Shown here one piece after another: positions 27,588 through 36,106 of a stretch of 56,606 nt of DNA. Source of the DNA: Nitrospiraceae bacterium. Lineage in GTDB: Bacteria > Nitrospirota > Thermodesulfovibrionia > UBA6902. Numbering within the stretch: position 1 is the first letter of the stretch; every line of letters starts with the position of its first letter. Location: NCBI GenBank assembly GCA_003599275.1, contig QZJG01000026.1, positions 1 to 56,606 on the forward strand. The letters are read 5' to 3'. The notes below the pieces were generated by a model. That model was not told where the DNA came from. It made no database searches and saw nothing but the letters and a program-made list of their open reading frames with translations. The position numbers and the translations under genes were made by a program.

Positions 27588-27618
27588 AAAACCCCACAGT
27601 CTTTGCTGTGGGGTTTTT
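27588..27618 (+). terminator. Intrinsic terminator of the envelope operon
   Basis: AAAACCCCACAG pairs with CTGTGGGGTTTT around a 6-base loop TCTTTG, followed by T residues. A textbook rho-independent terminator ending the sigma-54 operon that begins at 24.5 kb. Confidence 0.9.
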
Positions 27619-27720
27619 AAACATGCTGTGTTCCCCTCATTAGAGAAAAAACTTCATGCAGTTTAAGCTATAATAACCGCAAAATTGGGTATAAACCTTA
27701 GGGATCAAGGGGGACCTTCT

Positions 27721-28233
27721 CTGCGATACATAATAATCGACGTCGAAACAACCGGACTTGCCCCGAACAGAGGGGACAGAGTTATAGAAGTCGGCGCCCT
27801 CATGCTTGTTAATAATGAGGTGGCAGAAGAGTTTCACAGCTTGATTTATATTCACGAGCAAATCCCCTTCAGGGTGCAGCTTGTTCACGGCATCAGCAAT
27901 GAGATGCTGAATGGATGGCCTGAAGCTGATGAGGTTTATCCCAGGCTGAAGAGGTTTGTCGGGAAATCCACAATCGTCGCACATAATGCGCAATTCGACA
28001 TGAAGTTCCTGAGATACGAGTTCTCTTGCCTCGGCCTTGAATTAAACAACCCGTACAAGTGTACGCTCCAGCTAAGCAGAAAGCGGCTTCCACACCTTCC
28101 CAATCACAGGCTCGAAACCGTCTATTGTCACGTCACCGGAAAAAATCCTGAAGGCAGAAGTCACAGGGCATTAGGTGACGCAAGAATGGCTGCGGAGATA
28201 TGGAAGGGACTGACGAGTTTGAAGAGTTCATAG
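27721..28233 (+). CDS. DnaQ-like DEDDh 3'-5' exonuclease
   Basis: About 170 residues. All DEDDh motifs are present: IIIDVETTGL (ExoI), VAHNAQFDMKFL (ExoII) and SHRALGDARMAAEIW (ExoIII, His-x4-Asp). The start is uncertain: CTG 27721 has AAGGGGGA at ideal spacing, TTG 27685 lacks a ribosome site and sits about 10 bp past a TATAAT at 27669. It is a stand-alone exonuclease without polymerase or UvrC-like domains. It lies 0.75 kb upstream of cas3 on the same strand. DnaQ-type exonucleases trim prespacers in some type I-E systems, so a link is possible but unproven. Confidence 0.88.
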   Translation: MRYIIIDVETTGLAPNRGDRVIEVGALMLVNNEVAEEFHSLIYIHEQIPFRVQLVHGISNEMLNGWPEADEVYPRLKRFVGKSTIVAHNAQFDMKFLRYEFSCLGLELNNPYKCTLQLSRKRLPHLPNHRLETVYCHVTGKNPEGRSHRALGDARMAAEIWKGLTSLKSS

Positions 28234-28240
28234 AGTTAGA
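28223..28240 (+). repeat. Direct repeat flanking the ORF6N gene, left copy
   Basis: AGAGTTCATAGAGTTAGA here and AGAGTTTATAGAGTTAAA at 28887-28904 match at 16 of 18 positions. Between them lies the broken ORF6N gene. The second copy is part of a longer GAGTT-rich stretch. Confidence 0.5.
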
Positions 28241-28328
28241 GGGTTATAGTGTTTGGAGTTTTGTATTTGCTCGGCTTTGTGACTTGATATAAAAATTCGG
28301 CATGCATAACTTAAAAGAGGGGACAGAT

Positions 28329-28854
28329 ATGGGGACATCGGAAATCATTCCGCAGGAGATTGTAGAGAGCAAAATTCTTTTCATGAGGGGCAAAAAGGTC
28401 ATGCTGGACAGAGACCTTGCGGCACTCTATGGAGTAGAAACAAAGGTCCTGAATCAGGCAGTTAAGAGGAGCATTACACGTTTTCCCTAATGACTTTATG
28501 TTTCAATTGAATCAGGATGAGGCCACAGAACTTTCACGGTCACAATTTGTGACCGTGAAGCGAGGGGATAATATCAAATATTTGCCTTTTGCTTTCACAG
28601 AGAACGGAGTGGCCATGCTATCGAGTGTTCTCAAAAGTGAACGTGCAATAACTGTCAATATCCAGATAATAAGGACATTCACAAAGATCCGGGAATTACT
28701 GGCAACCCATAAGGACTTACAAAAGAAGATAGAGAATATGGAAAAGAAATATGACCATCAGTTCCAAATTGTCTTCGACGCCATAAAGCAGTTGATAACT
28801 CCATCGGAGATAAAGAAACGTAAGATTGGGTTTAACAGGGGGAAAGAAGGATGA
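28329..28854 (+). pseudogene. ORF6N-domain protein, interrupted by a one-base frameshift
   Basis: The first part, from ATG 28329 (MGTSEIIPQEIVESKILFMR), covers the ORF6N start including VMLDRDLAALYGVETKVLNQAVKR and stops at TAA after TRFP near 28490. The second part, in another frame, resumes with FMFQLNQDEATELSRSQFVTVKRG, KYLPFAFTENGVAMLSSVL and a helical C-terminus. Deleting one C of CCCTAATGAC near 28486 would join them as RFPNDFMFQL, the usual family sequence. ORF6N proteins are phage- or plasmid-type DNA-binding or anti-repressor proteins. The frameshift may be real decay or a base-calling error in a short C-run. Confidence 0.85.
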
Positions 28855-28886
28855 GTTGAGGAGTTTGTAGAGTTAAAAGAGTCTAA

Positions 28887-28904
28887 AGAGTTTATAGAGT
28901 TAAA
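28887..28904 (+). repeat. Direct repeat flanking the ORF6N gene, right copy
   Basis: Partner of 28223-28240. Positions 28860-28975 contain many GAGTT units and, further on, inverted AACTC units (TTAACTC, GAACTC, AAACTC, GAACTCC), a local low-complexity stretch just ahead of cas3. Confidence 0.5.
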
Positions 28905-28923
28905 TGTGTTAAAAGAGTTACAA

Positions 28924-28953
28924 TTGACCGGGATTAACTCTTAGAACTCTAAA
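28924..28953 (+). promoter_or_regulatory. Candidate promoter of the cas operon
   Basis: TTGACC (28924-28929), 18-bp spacer, TCTAAA (28948-28953). The start would be near 28960, favouring ATG 28982 over ATG 28958 for cas3. The AACTC/GAGTT inverted units overlap it and could hold an operator. Confidence 0.4.
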
Positions 28954-28981
28954 CTCCATGAACTCCTTGAACTTGTTTTTT

Positions 28982-31537
28982 ATGAACGAATCTTATTTTA
29001 AATATTGGGGGAAAGCGGAGAAGGATGGGACGGGGTATCATCTTTTGCCGTATCATTGTCTGGATGTGGCGGGGGTGGGAGCGGGGTGGTGGGATGAGGA
29101 TAATGCATTAAGAGAGTCGTTTATTAGAGCTTGTAATGTGGAAGAGCATATTCTTAAAGCATGGCTGCTCTTTTTTATTGCCCTTCACGATCTCGGCAAA
29201 TTTGATGTCCGTTTCCAGCTAAAAGCAAAAGAGCTTGCACTCGGTCTCAATCCACTATTTTCTGAAGCGGACAGTTCTTATTCAAAAAATTATGATCATG
29301 GTCGTTACGGGCGGCACTGGTTTAATCAGGAGCGCAATTCATACGGATTTAACACTCTCGATGATACGGAATTGTTTCATTGGATATCTTCTGTATGCGG
29401 ACATCATGGCAGAGGTTTCGGGACAGGGAATTCTTATCCGCCGTCTGCTGATGAGTCTGTTATTGAACATGACCGTAAGTCACGTGAACAATGGGTAGAG
29501 AAACTGAAGAGCATGTTTCTCGAACCTGCCGGAATTAATTCGCTTGATGCGCTGCCTGAACCGCCCGCACTGCTTGCCGGATTTTGCAGTGTTTGCGATT
29601 GGCTGGGTTCCAATACTGATTACTTCAACTTCAAAAGCAATGCAGACATTTCAATTGATGAATATTTTCTCGGACAGCGAGGCATTGCTCTTTCTGCTCT
29701 CCGCGCAAGTGGAATGCTTGGGGAACCGATACGAAATGGCGGTATGGATATTATTTATCCTGACTATCATCCAAGAGGAATCCAGCATCTCGTCAACCAA
29801 CTGCCTGTTGAACCCGGCCTTACGCTCATTGAAGCGCCCACTGGATCCGGCAAAACAGAGGCGGCCATTGCTTATGCTTCGCAACTTTTGGCGGACGGAC
29901 TTGCGGACAGCATTGTCTTTGCCCTGCCGACACAAGCGACGGCAAACGCCATGCTCGAAAGACTCGAAACTGCGGGCAAAAAATTATTCCCTGATGGCGT
30001 CAATGTTGTCCTTGCGCATGGCAAAGCCAGATTCAACAGTGATTTTATTAAACTTAAAGATGCCGCCATAGGCAAAACCGCTCAAGGAAATGAGGAGGCC
30101 TTTGCACAATGTGCACAGTGGCTGGCCACAAGTCGGAAAAGGGTCTTCCTGGGACAGATCGGTGTCTGTACCATTGACCAAGTGCTTCTTTCGGTGCTGC
30201 CAGTCCGTCATAATTTTGTAAGGGCCTTTGGGATCAGAAAAAGTATTCTTATCGTTGATGAAATTCATGCTTATGATAGCTATATGAACGGTCTTCTCGA
30301 TCTGGTACTGGAGGCGCAAAAAAAGGCTGGAGGCAGCGCAATCCTTCTCTCTGCCACTTTACCGTCATCCCGTCGTTCACAGATATTCTATAAATGGGGA
30401 AGCGTTATGCCGGAAACTGAAACGGGTTTGCCGTATCCTCTTGTTACTCATGCCGGGATAGAAGTCAGCAACTGGGAATCTACTGAACCGGCTGAACAGC
30501 GCATTGTTAAAGTCAGAGCACAACCGGTTGAAAACATGCTTCCTGACAATGTTCTTCTTGATGAGGTGTTAGAAGCTGCGATTAAAGGGGCTTTAGTTGT
30601 AATAATCTGCAACCTTGTGAAGGACGCCCAAAAGGTTTCACGGCGTCTCAGGCAAATAGTGGTTGAAAGGGATGTCAGCATTGAGATAGATGTATTTCAT
30701 TCCAGGTATCGTTTTATGGACAGGCAGAAGATAGAAACGGGTGTGATGAAGCAATACGGTAAAGGGCAATTGCGCGCACGCGGTCGCATTCTCGTTGCAA
30801 CCCAGGTTGTCGAGCAAAGCCTTGACCTTGATTTTGACTGGATGATTACTCAACTATGCCCAGTTGACCTTCTGTTTCAGCGTCTTGGACGGCTATATCG
30901 CCATAATCTTATACGTCCACAGGGATTTGATGATATCCCGCGCTGCAAGGTTCTTGTTCCGTCAGGAGAGGGTTACGGATATCATGGCGCAATTTATGGA
31001 GATGAGCGCGTGCTATGGCGAACCCAAATAATCTTGGAGAAAGCTGAGTCACTTGAATTTCCTGATGCATATCGAAAATTAATAAAGACGGTATATGCTG
31101 AAGAACCGTGGCCGAACGAACCGGAAGAAATTATGTCGGCGCACAAGAAATATATGGAAGATGAAGAAGGGAAGAGAGCTGCAGCAATGGGACTTGCTCA
31201 CTCCGATGCCACGCCGTTTGCTGATACAGACGGCAACGCGAGCAAGCTTACACGCGATGGAGAAATGAGCCTGAACGTTGTCCCTATTCTATTGGAGCGC
31301 AAGAAAAGACTATTTCTGGATGGCACATCCATTGATAAGCTGCCTGAATGGGAAAAGGACGAAGCTATAAACATGAACACTGTTCCAGTACCACATTCAT
31401 GGAGACGTTATTTGCCGGATGATGAAGAGGGGATTATTTTTCTGCCTATGATGCCGGATAATAGCGACGGGTGGAAAAGTCCGGACGGCGTTTTTACTTA
31501 TAATATTTATTTTGGACTTGAGAAGGAGGATAAATGA
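28982..31537 (+). CDS. cas3: CRISPR-associated nuclease-helicase Cas3 (type I-E)
   Basis: Degrades target DNA after Cascade binding. 851 residues from ATG 28982 (MNESYFKYWGKAEKDG); the ATG 24 bp earlier is less likely given the promoter. The HD nuclease domain is at the N-terminus (ALHDLGKFDVRFQ near residue 70, CGHHGRGFG later). The SF2 helicase follows, with Walker A EAPTGSGKTEAAI near 285, LPTQATANAM, DEIHAYD near 425, LLSATLPSS, and VATQVVEQSLDLDFDW with QRLGRLYRH (motif VI). All motifs look intact. It overlaps cse1 by 4 bp. Confidence 0.96.
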   Translation: MNESYFKYWGKAEKDGTGYHLLPYHCLDVAGVGAGWWDEDNALRESFIRACNVEEHILKAWLLFFIALHDLGKFDVRFQLKAKELALGLNPLFSEADSSYSKNYDHGRYGRHWFNQERNSYGFNTLDDTELFHWISSVCGHHGRGFGTGNSYPPSADESVIEHDRKSREQWVEKLKSMFLEPAGINSLDALPEPPALLAGFCSVCDWLGSNTDYFNFKSNADISIDEYFLGQRGIALSALRASGMLGEPIRNGGMDIIYPDYHPRGIQHLVNQLPVEPGLTLIEAPTGSGKTEAAIAYASQLLADGLADSIVFALPTQATANAMLERLETAGKKLFPDGVNVVLAHGKARFNSDFIKLKDAAIGKTAQGNEEAFAQCAQWLATSRKRVFLGQIGVCTIDQVLLSVLPVRHNFVRAFGIRKSILIVDEIHAYDSYMNGLLDLVLEAQKKAGGSAILLSATLPSSRRSQIFYKWGSVMPETETGLPYPLVTHAGIEVSNWESTEPAEQRIVKVRAQPVENMLPDNVLLDEVLEAAIKGALVVIICNLVKDAQKVSRRLRQIVVERDVSIEIDVFHSRYRFMDRQKIETGVMKQYGKGQLRARGRILVATQVVEQSLDLDFDWMITQLCPVDLLFQRLGRLYRHNLIRPQGFDDIPRCKVLVPSGEGYGYHGAIYGDERVLWRTQIILEKAESLEFPDAYRKLIKTVYAEEPWPNEPEEIMSAHKKYMEDEEGKRAAAMGLAHSDATPFADTDGNASKLTRDGEMSLNVVPILLERKKRLFLDGTSIDKLPEWEKDEAINMNTVPVPHSWRRYLPDDEEGIIFLPMMPDNSDGWKSPDGVFTYNIYFGLEKEDK

Positions 31538-32997
31538 ATCTGCTTGTTAATGATTGGATACCTGTTACTCATCAAGGTCGGTTCAGGCATATCAGCTTGA
31601 AAGACCTGCTCTGTAAGAATGAGGATTGGCAAATCAGTTTAAACAGGGACGACATGGAGCTTGCGGCGTTACAGCTTGTCATCTGCCTTGTACAGGTGGT
31701 TTTCATGCCTGATGACGGCAAGGAATTGAGACGGAGAATGGAAACGCCGCTGACTGAAGACGAGTTTGAAACGGGTATAGCTAAATTCCCTGACATGTTC
31801 GTTCTCGATCATCCTGAACATCCTTTCATGCAGACGAGAGGAGTAGAAGCCAAGGAAATTACATCAATGCAAAAACTTTTCATCGGCCTCCCGGAAGGGA
31901 ATAATCATGCTTTTTTCAATGAGACCGGAGAGGTCGTGTGGACATGTCCTTCATGTACAGTAATAGCTATTTTTAACCAAGCGAATAACTGCCCCAGTTT
32001 TGGCGGGGGATTCAAAGGAACCTTGCGAGGTGCAGCTCCCATAACGACATTTGCATACGGCAAAACACTTAGAGAGACTATTTGGTTAAATATTCTGGAT
32101 GAAACCTGGGTTGAGCAAATACTTCCTGAACCAGAACAGAGACAAGAAAAACCTGTATGGGTTGATCCCATTCAAAAGGATAAGACTGTTTATTCTCATG
32201 AAATTGGCCTGTTACGAGGTCTTTTATGGCAACCGGCCCATATCGAAATAATCTGGGCTGTTGAAGAAAAAGCATGCAATGCCTGTGGTGAAATCTCTTT
32301 AGTTCTTGCATCGGGCTTTAATAAGGAAAAATTTTCTTATGAACTTAAGGGCATCTGGCCTCATCCTCATGGGCCGCGTGCATGGACAATTGAAAAAGGC
32401 GAAAGGAAAGAACGATTTACTTCTTTTCGAAGCATGTCTCCGGCATGGACTCAGCTAAACGAATTCCTGATCTTTCATGAATCAGAAGATAGCGGACAAG
32501 TACCCGCAGCCGTTATAAGCCGATTCAAAGACACCTTTATGCAGGATAATCTTTCCCTCATAGTTGGCGGGTACAGGACAAAACAGGCATCTGTATTACA
32601 ACGGCGGCATGATTTAATCAGCATGTCGGCAGGTTGGGCCGGTAAATTGGCAACGGTAGAAAAGTTTATCGGGCTGGCTCTGGAGTTCAAAGAGCTTGTC
32701 AGAAAAAAGATGTATGGCTTTGGCAAGACGGTCGGTGTTACCGGACTTGCCGCAAAAGCTGAAGAACTTTTCTATCAAAGATCAGAGAGCCTCATACATG
32801 ATAGGTTACACAAAATGAACTGGCGAGAGTCCGCTGTTGAATTCGTCAATATGTATGTGGAATTAAAGGCAGTATGTGGCGCAGTCTTTGAAGAGATAGC
32901 AGCGCCGTATCAAAATGATCCTAAGATGATAACGGCGCTCGTAAGAAGCAGAAAGACGTTTACAGGCGCAATGAACAAGTTGAAACCATCAATTTAA
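31534..32997 (+). CDS. casA: Cascade large subunit Cse1 (CasA, Cas8e)
   Basis: 487 residues. Recognises the PAM and recruits Cas3. Family features: NLLVNDWIPVTHQGRFRHISL at the start, the CPSCTVIAIFNQANNC zinc-like pair followed by the L1-loop region PSFGGGFKGTLRGAAPITT, and a C-terminal four-helix bundle. Start ATG overlaps the cas3 stop (ATGA), showing coupling. Confidence 0.95.
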   Translation: MNLLVNDWIPVTHQGRFRHISLKDLLCKNEDWQISLNRDDMELAALQLVICLVQVVFMPDDGKELRRRMETPLTEDEFETGIAKFPDMFVLDHPEHPFMQTRGVEAKEITSMQKLFIGLPEGNNHAFFNETGEVVWTCPSCTVIAIFNQANNCPSFGGGFKGTLRGAAPITTFAYGKTLRETIWLNILDETWVEQILPEPEQRQEKPVWVDPIQKDKTVYSHEIGLLRGLLWQPAHIEIIWAVEEKACNACGEISLVLASGFNKEKFSYELKGIWPHPHGPRAWTIEKGERKERFTSFRSMSPAWTQLNEFLIFHESEDSGQVPAAVISRFKDTFMQDNLSLIVGGYRTKQASVLQRRHDLISMSAGWAGKLATVEKFIGLALEFKELVRKKMYGFGKTVGVTGLAAKAEELFYQRSESLIHDRLHKMNWRESAVEFVNMYVELKAVCGAVFEEIAAPYQNDPKMITALVRSRKTFTGAMNKLKPSI

Positions 32998-33013
32998 GAA
33001 AGGAGAAATGTCT

Positions 33014-33502
33014 ATGACCGGAAACGTGCAACAGAATCGCGACTTGCCGGATTTTGTCGGAATTAAGAAATACTTCGATACCAAGCTAACTCCAGGCCAG
33101 CGCAAAGATTTGAGAAAAGCAAACAGCCCGAATGAGTTAGCTTTAATTCCTGCCTATTACTGCCTTATCAGGGACTTCTTACCCGACGGGAAATGGTCGA
33201 GAGATAGGTGGAGCCAGGCTGTATACCTAATGCCATTTGCAAGTCATTCAGAGAAGGCCCCGAAGCTTGGAATATTATTGTCAAAAGCTGGCGTACGTGA
33301 GGCACGACTATTTCAGATTATTCGATCTGAATTTCCGAATGATTTTATTCAACTCAGGAGGATTCTTCAACAAATAAAACCTGCTGTTAATTGGCAGCAG
33401 TTCGGGGAGCAACTTTTCTTTTGGAACGATGGTCAGAAAATGCATAAAAAGGGTAGAGCCAAACGACAGATTCTGGAAGACTATTATTTATCGAAAAAAT
33501 AA
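33014..33502 (+). CDS. casB: Cascade small subunit Cse2 (CasB)
   Basis: 162 residues from ATG 33014; the ATG at 33008 is only 2 bp from AGGAG, so the second is preferred. All-helical and basic, with DLRKANSPNELALIPAYYCLI and the conserved C-terminal LRRILQQIKPAVNWQQFGEQLFFW. Forms the two-copy belly of Cascade. 10-16 bp after cse1. Confidence 0.93.
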   Translation: MTGNVQQNRDLPDFVGIKKYFDTKLTPGQRKDLRKANSPNELALIPAYYCLIRDFLPDGKWSRDRWSQAVYLMPFASHSEKAPKLGILLSKAGVREARLFQIIRSEFPNDFIQLRRILQQIKPAVNWQQFGEQLFFWNDGQKMHKKGRAKRQILEDYYLSKK

Positions 33503-33522
33503 ACCATAAAAAGGAGACTGTT

Positions 33523-34791
33523 ATGAATGAAAATAATTATCTTAATCTTCACGTTATTATTTCCCACAGCCCTTCGTGTTTGAACAGGGATGACATGAAT
33601 ATGCAGAAATCAGCGATGTTCGGAGGAGTGCGCCGAGTGAGGATATCGAGCCAGAGTCTTAAAAGGGCTATAAGGATAAGCAATTATTTTAAGGGTTCTC
33701 TCGGAGAGCCCTCTGTCAGATCGAGAAACCTCGAACTATTGAAACAGAAGTTCGTCGACGAGTTGAAGAATGAGTTCGATGAGGCGATTATAAGAGAAAC
33801 CGTTGACAGATTCGCGCAGACAAAATCTGCAGAGCATGAAGACAATAGCGAAGAGGCTGAAATAATAGAGGTGGCTGAATCTGCAGCCGACACTGTACAG
33901 GCGTCAAAAAAAATTGCTGTTGCCCCTTGGGTTATTGATGAGATCAGGGCACTGTGTGGAATTCTTGCAACGGTGAAGAATGAAGGCCTGTCAGCGGAAG
34001 AAGTGAAAGCTATAAAGGATAAAGAGGACAAGAAGAAAGGGAAAAAGAAAAAAACTGAAGCGGAGCTTCAGGAAGAAGCGTTGAACAAGAAACTCGATAA
34101 AGCGATTAAGGAAAAAGGCGATGCTGTCAGATATGCTTATGCCAATGCACGCGACATTGCTCTATACGGCCGCATGGCGACATCTGGTTTGATGACAACT
34201 ATCGATGGTGCGGTATCGGTTGCACACTCCATAACAACCCATGCCGTAGACGCAGATATTGATTGGTTCACTGCTGTGGATGATCTTGTACCTCTTGGCT
34301 CAGGCCATCTTGATACCCAGGAATTCAGCTCCGGCGTCTTTTACCGATATGCCAGCGTAAACCTTAAACAGCTTCAGGTAAATCTTGGTCTTATTCCGGA
34401 CATGAAAACAAAGGAAACCCCCGAAGGTCGTAAGAAGGTCCTTGAAATTTCTGCTCATCTCCTGCATCTTTTGGCTACGATTGTGCCGAGCGCAAAGCAG
34501 CGGTCTTTTGCTGCCTTCAATCCTGCTGACCTTGTAATGGCTTCTTTCAGTGACATTCCAATTTCAGCTGCTAATGCGTTTGAATCTCCTGTTGAGTTTG
34601 AAAAAACTGGAGGATACTTACAACCTTCGATCAAGGCGTTTGATGATTACATAACGCGCGTATACGCAGGCTATGGTCTTGACGATAATAAGGCTGTCTT
34701 TTCTCTCTGGAATACGACCCTTGAAAAGAAAAAGAGCAAACTTGAAGATGTCAAAGAGTGGGTACGTAATAACGGTATGGACAAAAAGTGA
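33523..34791 (+). CDS. casC: Cascade backbone subunit Cas7e (Cse4/CasC) with a lysine-rich insertion
   Basis: 422 residues, about 60 more than the E. coli protein. Typical start NYLNLHVIISHSPSCLNRDDMNMQKSAMFGGVRRVRISSQSLKRAIR and core ALYGRMATSGLMTTIDGAVSVAHSITTHAVD. A Glu/Ala stretch near residues 105-130 and a Lys-rich segment near 165-200 (KDKEDKKKGKKKKTEAELQEE) account for the extra length. Six copies usually coat the crRNA spacer. Good AAAAGGAG ribosome site. Confidence 0.95.
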   Translation: MNENNYLNLHVIISHSPSCLNRDDMNMQKSAMFGGVRRVRISSQSLKRAIRISNYFKGSLGEPSVRSRNLELLKQKFVDELKNEFDEAIIRETVDRFAQTKSAEHEDNSEEAEIIEVAESAADTVQASKKIAVAPWVIDEIRALCGILATVKNEGLSAEEVKAIKDKEDKKKGKKKKTEAELQEEALNKKLDKAIKEKGDAVRYAYANARDIALYGRMATSGLMTTIDGAVSVAHSITTHAVDADIDWFTAVDDLVPLGSGHLDTQEFSSGVFYRYASVNLKQLQVNLGLIPDMKTKETPEGRKKVLEISAHLLHLLATIVPSAKQRSFAAFNPADLVMASFSDIPISAANAFESPVEFEKTGGYLQPSIKAFDDYITRVYAGYGLDDNKAVFSLWNTTLEKKKSKLEDVKEWVRNNGMDKK

Positions 34792-34802
34792 AAGGGGGCG
34801 GC

Positions 34803-35456
34803 ATGAACGAATATATAATCTTACTTCTAAAAGGAGTTTTGCAAAGCTGGGGTGGTCATACTTATGAAGACTATCGTCCAAGCAACCTGTTCCCCACACG
34901 GAGCGGTCTTGTCGGTTTGCTTGCCGCCTGCCTCGGTATCGATAGAAAAGACGTTGTTAGTCAAAGGGCTTTATCGGAAAGTTTTAGATATGCCGTTCGT
35001 GTAGATGAGACAGCGAACCGGTTTTATAAGATTACCGATTTTCATACAGTCTTGAAAGCTCGCAGAGTGAGCGGAAAGGCGGGTGACGATCCGGTTGTCT
35101 CCCGGCGTGAGTACCTCTGCGATGCAACTTTTACAGTTGCCTTGAAGTTGACGGATACAACTGGTTTCAGCGTTCAAAGAATGATTGAGCATTTGCAGAA
35201 GCCGGTTTACACTCCTTTTCTCGGTCGTCGCTCTTGCCCCTTGAGTGTTCCGCCTTTTCATTCAATTGTCCAGGCCGAATCTCTTATCAAAGCATTAGAA
35301 GCGGTTGAACCATTTCGCGGCACTATCTACAGTGAAGAAGACGAAAACGATAATCGTTTTATAGTGCGCGACGTCCCTTTGTGCAATGGCAAGCGGCAGT
35401 TTGCAACGAGAACGGTTTACATTCACCCCACGGGAGGTTCTTATGCACCTCAGTGA
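34803..35456 (+). CDS. casD: Cascade subunit Cas5e (CasD)
   Basis: 217 residues from ATG 34803, set by AAAGGGGG upstream. LLLKGVLQSWGGHTYEDYRPS and FPTRSGLVGLLAACLGI are signature parts; PVYTPFLGRRSCPLSVPPF is also typical. Caps the 5' handle of the crRNA. Its last 14 bp overlap cas6e. Confidence 0.95.
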   Translation: MNEYIILLLKGVLQSWGGHTYEDYRPSNLFPTRSGLVGLLAACLGIDRKDVVSQRALSESFRYAVRVDETANRFYKITDFHTVLKARRVSGKAGDDPVVSRREYLCDATFTVALKLTDTTGFSVQRMIEHLQKPVYTPFLGRRSCPLSVPPFHSIVQAESLIKALEAVEPFRGTIYSEEDENDNRFIVRDVPLCNGKRQFATRTVYIHPTGGSYAPQ

Positions 35457-36018
35457 GATATTATTAGATTCAAAATTGGCTAGAAATCCCTATGAAATAC
35501 ACCGCTATCTATGGCGACTTTTTGCGGGCATGTCCGAGGATAAGAGGTCTTTCCTATATAGAGTTTCCTACGGAAAAGACAATGAACCTTTGCGCATTCT
35601 CATGCAGTCATTGTATGAACCCTCTGCAACTGACAATATTAAGGGCTGCGGTATATTAAGAAAAAAAGTTTTTAACCCAGCACTCAAAGAAAAAGACCGT
35701 CTTCGTTTTGTGCTTTGCGCTAATCCAACAAAACGTCTTGCAAAAGAGCGCTGCAGGGTTCCGCTGATCGACGAGGAACAACTGATTGCCTGGATTCAGA
35801 AGAAGCTTGAATATGCGGCAACTTTCGAAAATGTCGAGATTACAGATAATCGTAACCTATATTTTCGGAAGAACGGTAAGGCCGGTAAGATTGTAACGAC
35901 AACTTTCGAAGGTCTACTGACTGTTAGCGATCCGGCGCTCATGCATACTGCACTACTGCAAGGCATCGGCCCTGCCAAAGCCTTCGGCTGCGGGCTTATG
36001 CTGGTGAGACGGGCATGA
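35443..36018 (+). CDS. casE: CRISPR RNA endonuclease Cas6e (CasE)
   Basis: 191 residues from ATG 35443 with CGGGAGG upstream. The active-site region NPYEIHRYLWRLF holds the conserved Tyr and His (compare DPYxLHRxLWxLF), and the C-terminal Gly-rich GIGPAKAFGCGLMLVRR is present. Cuts the repeat RNA 3' of its hairpin, matching the hairpin in the array repeat. The last Cascade gene before a 145-bp gap. Confidence 0.95.
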   Translation: MHLSEILLDSKLARNPYEIHRYLWRLFAGMSEDKRSFLYRVSYGKDNEPLRILMQSLYEPSATDNIKGCGILRKKVFNPALKEKDRLRFVLCANPTKRLAKERCRVPLIDEEQLIAWIQKKLEYAATFENVEITDNRNLYFRKNGKAGKIVTTTFEGLLTVSDPALMHTALLQGIGPAKAFGCGLMLVRRA

Positions 36019-36046
36019 GCAATTGTCTTGTGAGAGGCGTGAGGTC

Positions 36047-36061
36047 GTGACGATTTGTCAC
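36047..36061. promoter_or_regulatory. Inverted repeat GTGAC-5-GTCAC upstream of the nuclease gene
   Basis: GTGAC gattt GTCAC in the 145-bp gap between cas6e and the PD-(D/E)XK gene. An operator-like half of a possible control region that also includes 36092-36106. Confidence 0.35.
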
Positions 36062-36091
36062 AGTCTGCGCTGCCATGGTAGCTAAAGGGTA

Positions 36092-36106
36092 GGTACAAAT
36101 TGTACC
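36092..36106. promoter_or_regulatory. Perfect palindrome, operator-like
   Basis: GGTACAAATTGTACC, a perfect 7-bp inverted repeat around one base, 57 bp upstream of the ATG of the DUF1016-type nuclease gene. It is the size of a dimeric repressor site. No good -10 element was identified nearby, so the promoter is not placed. Confidence 0.45.
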
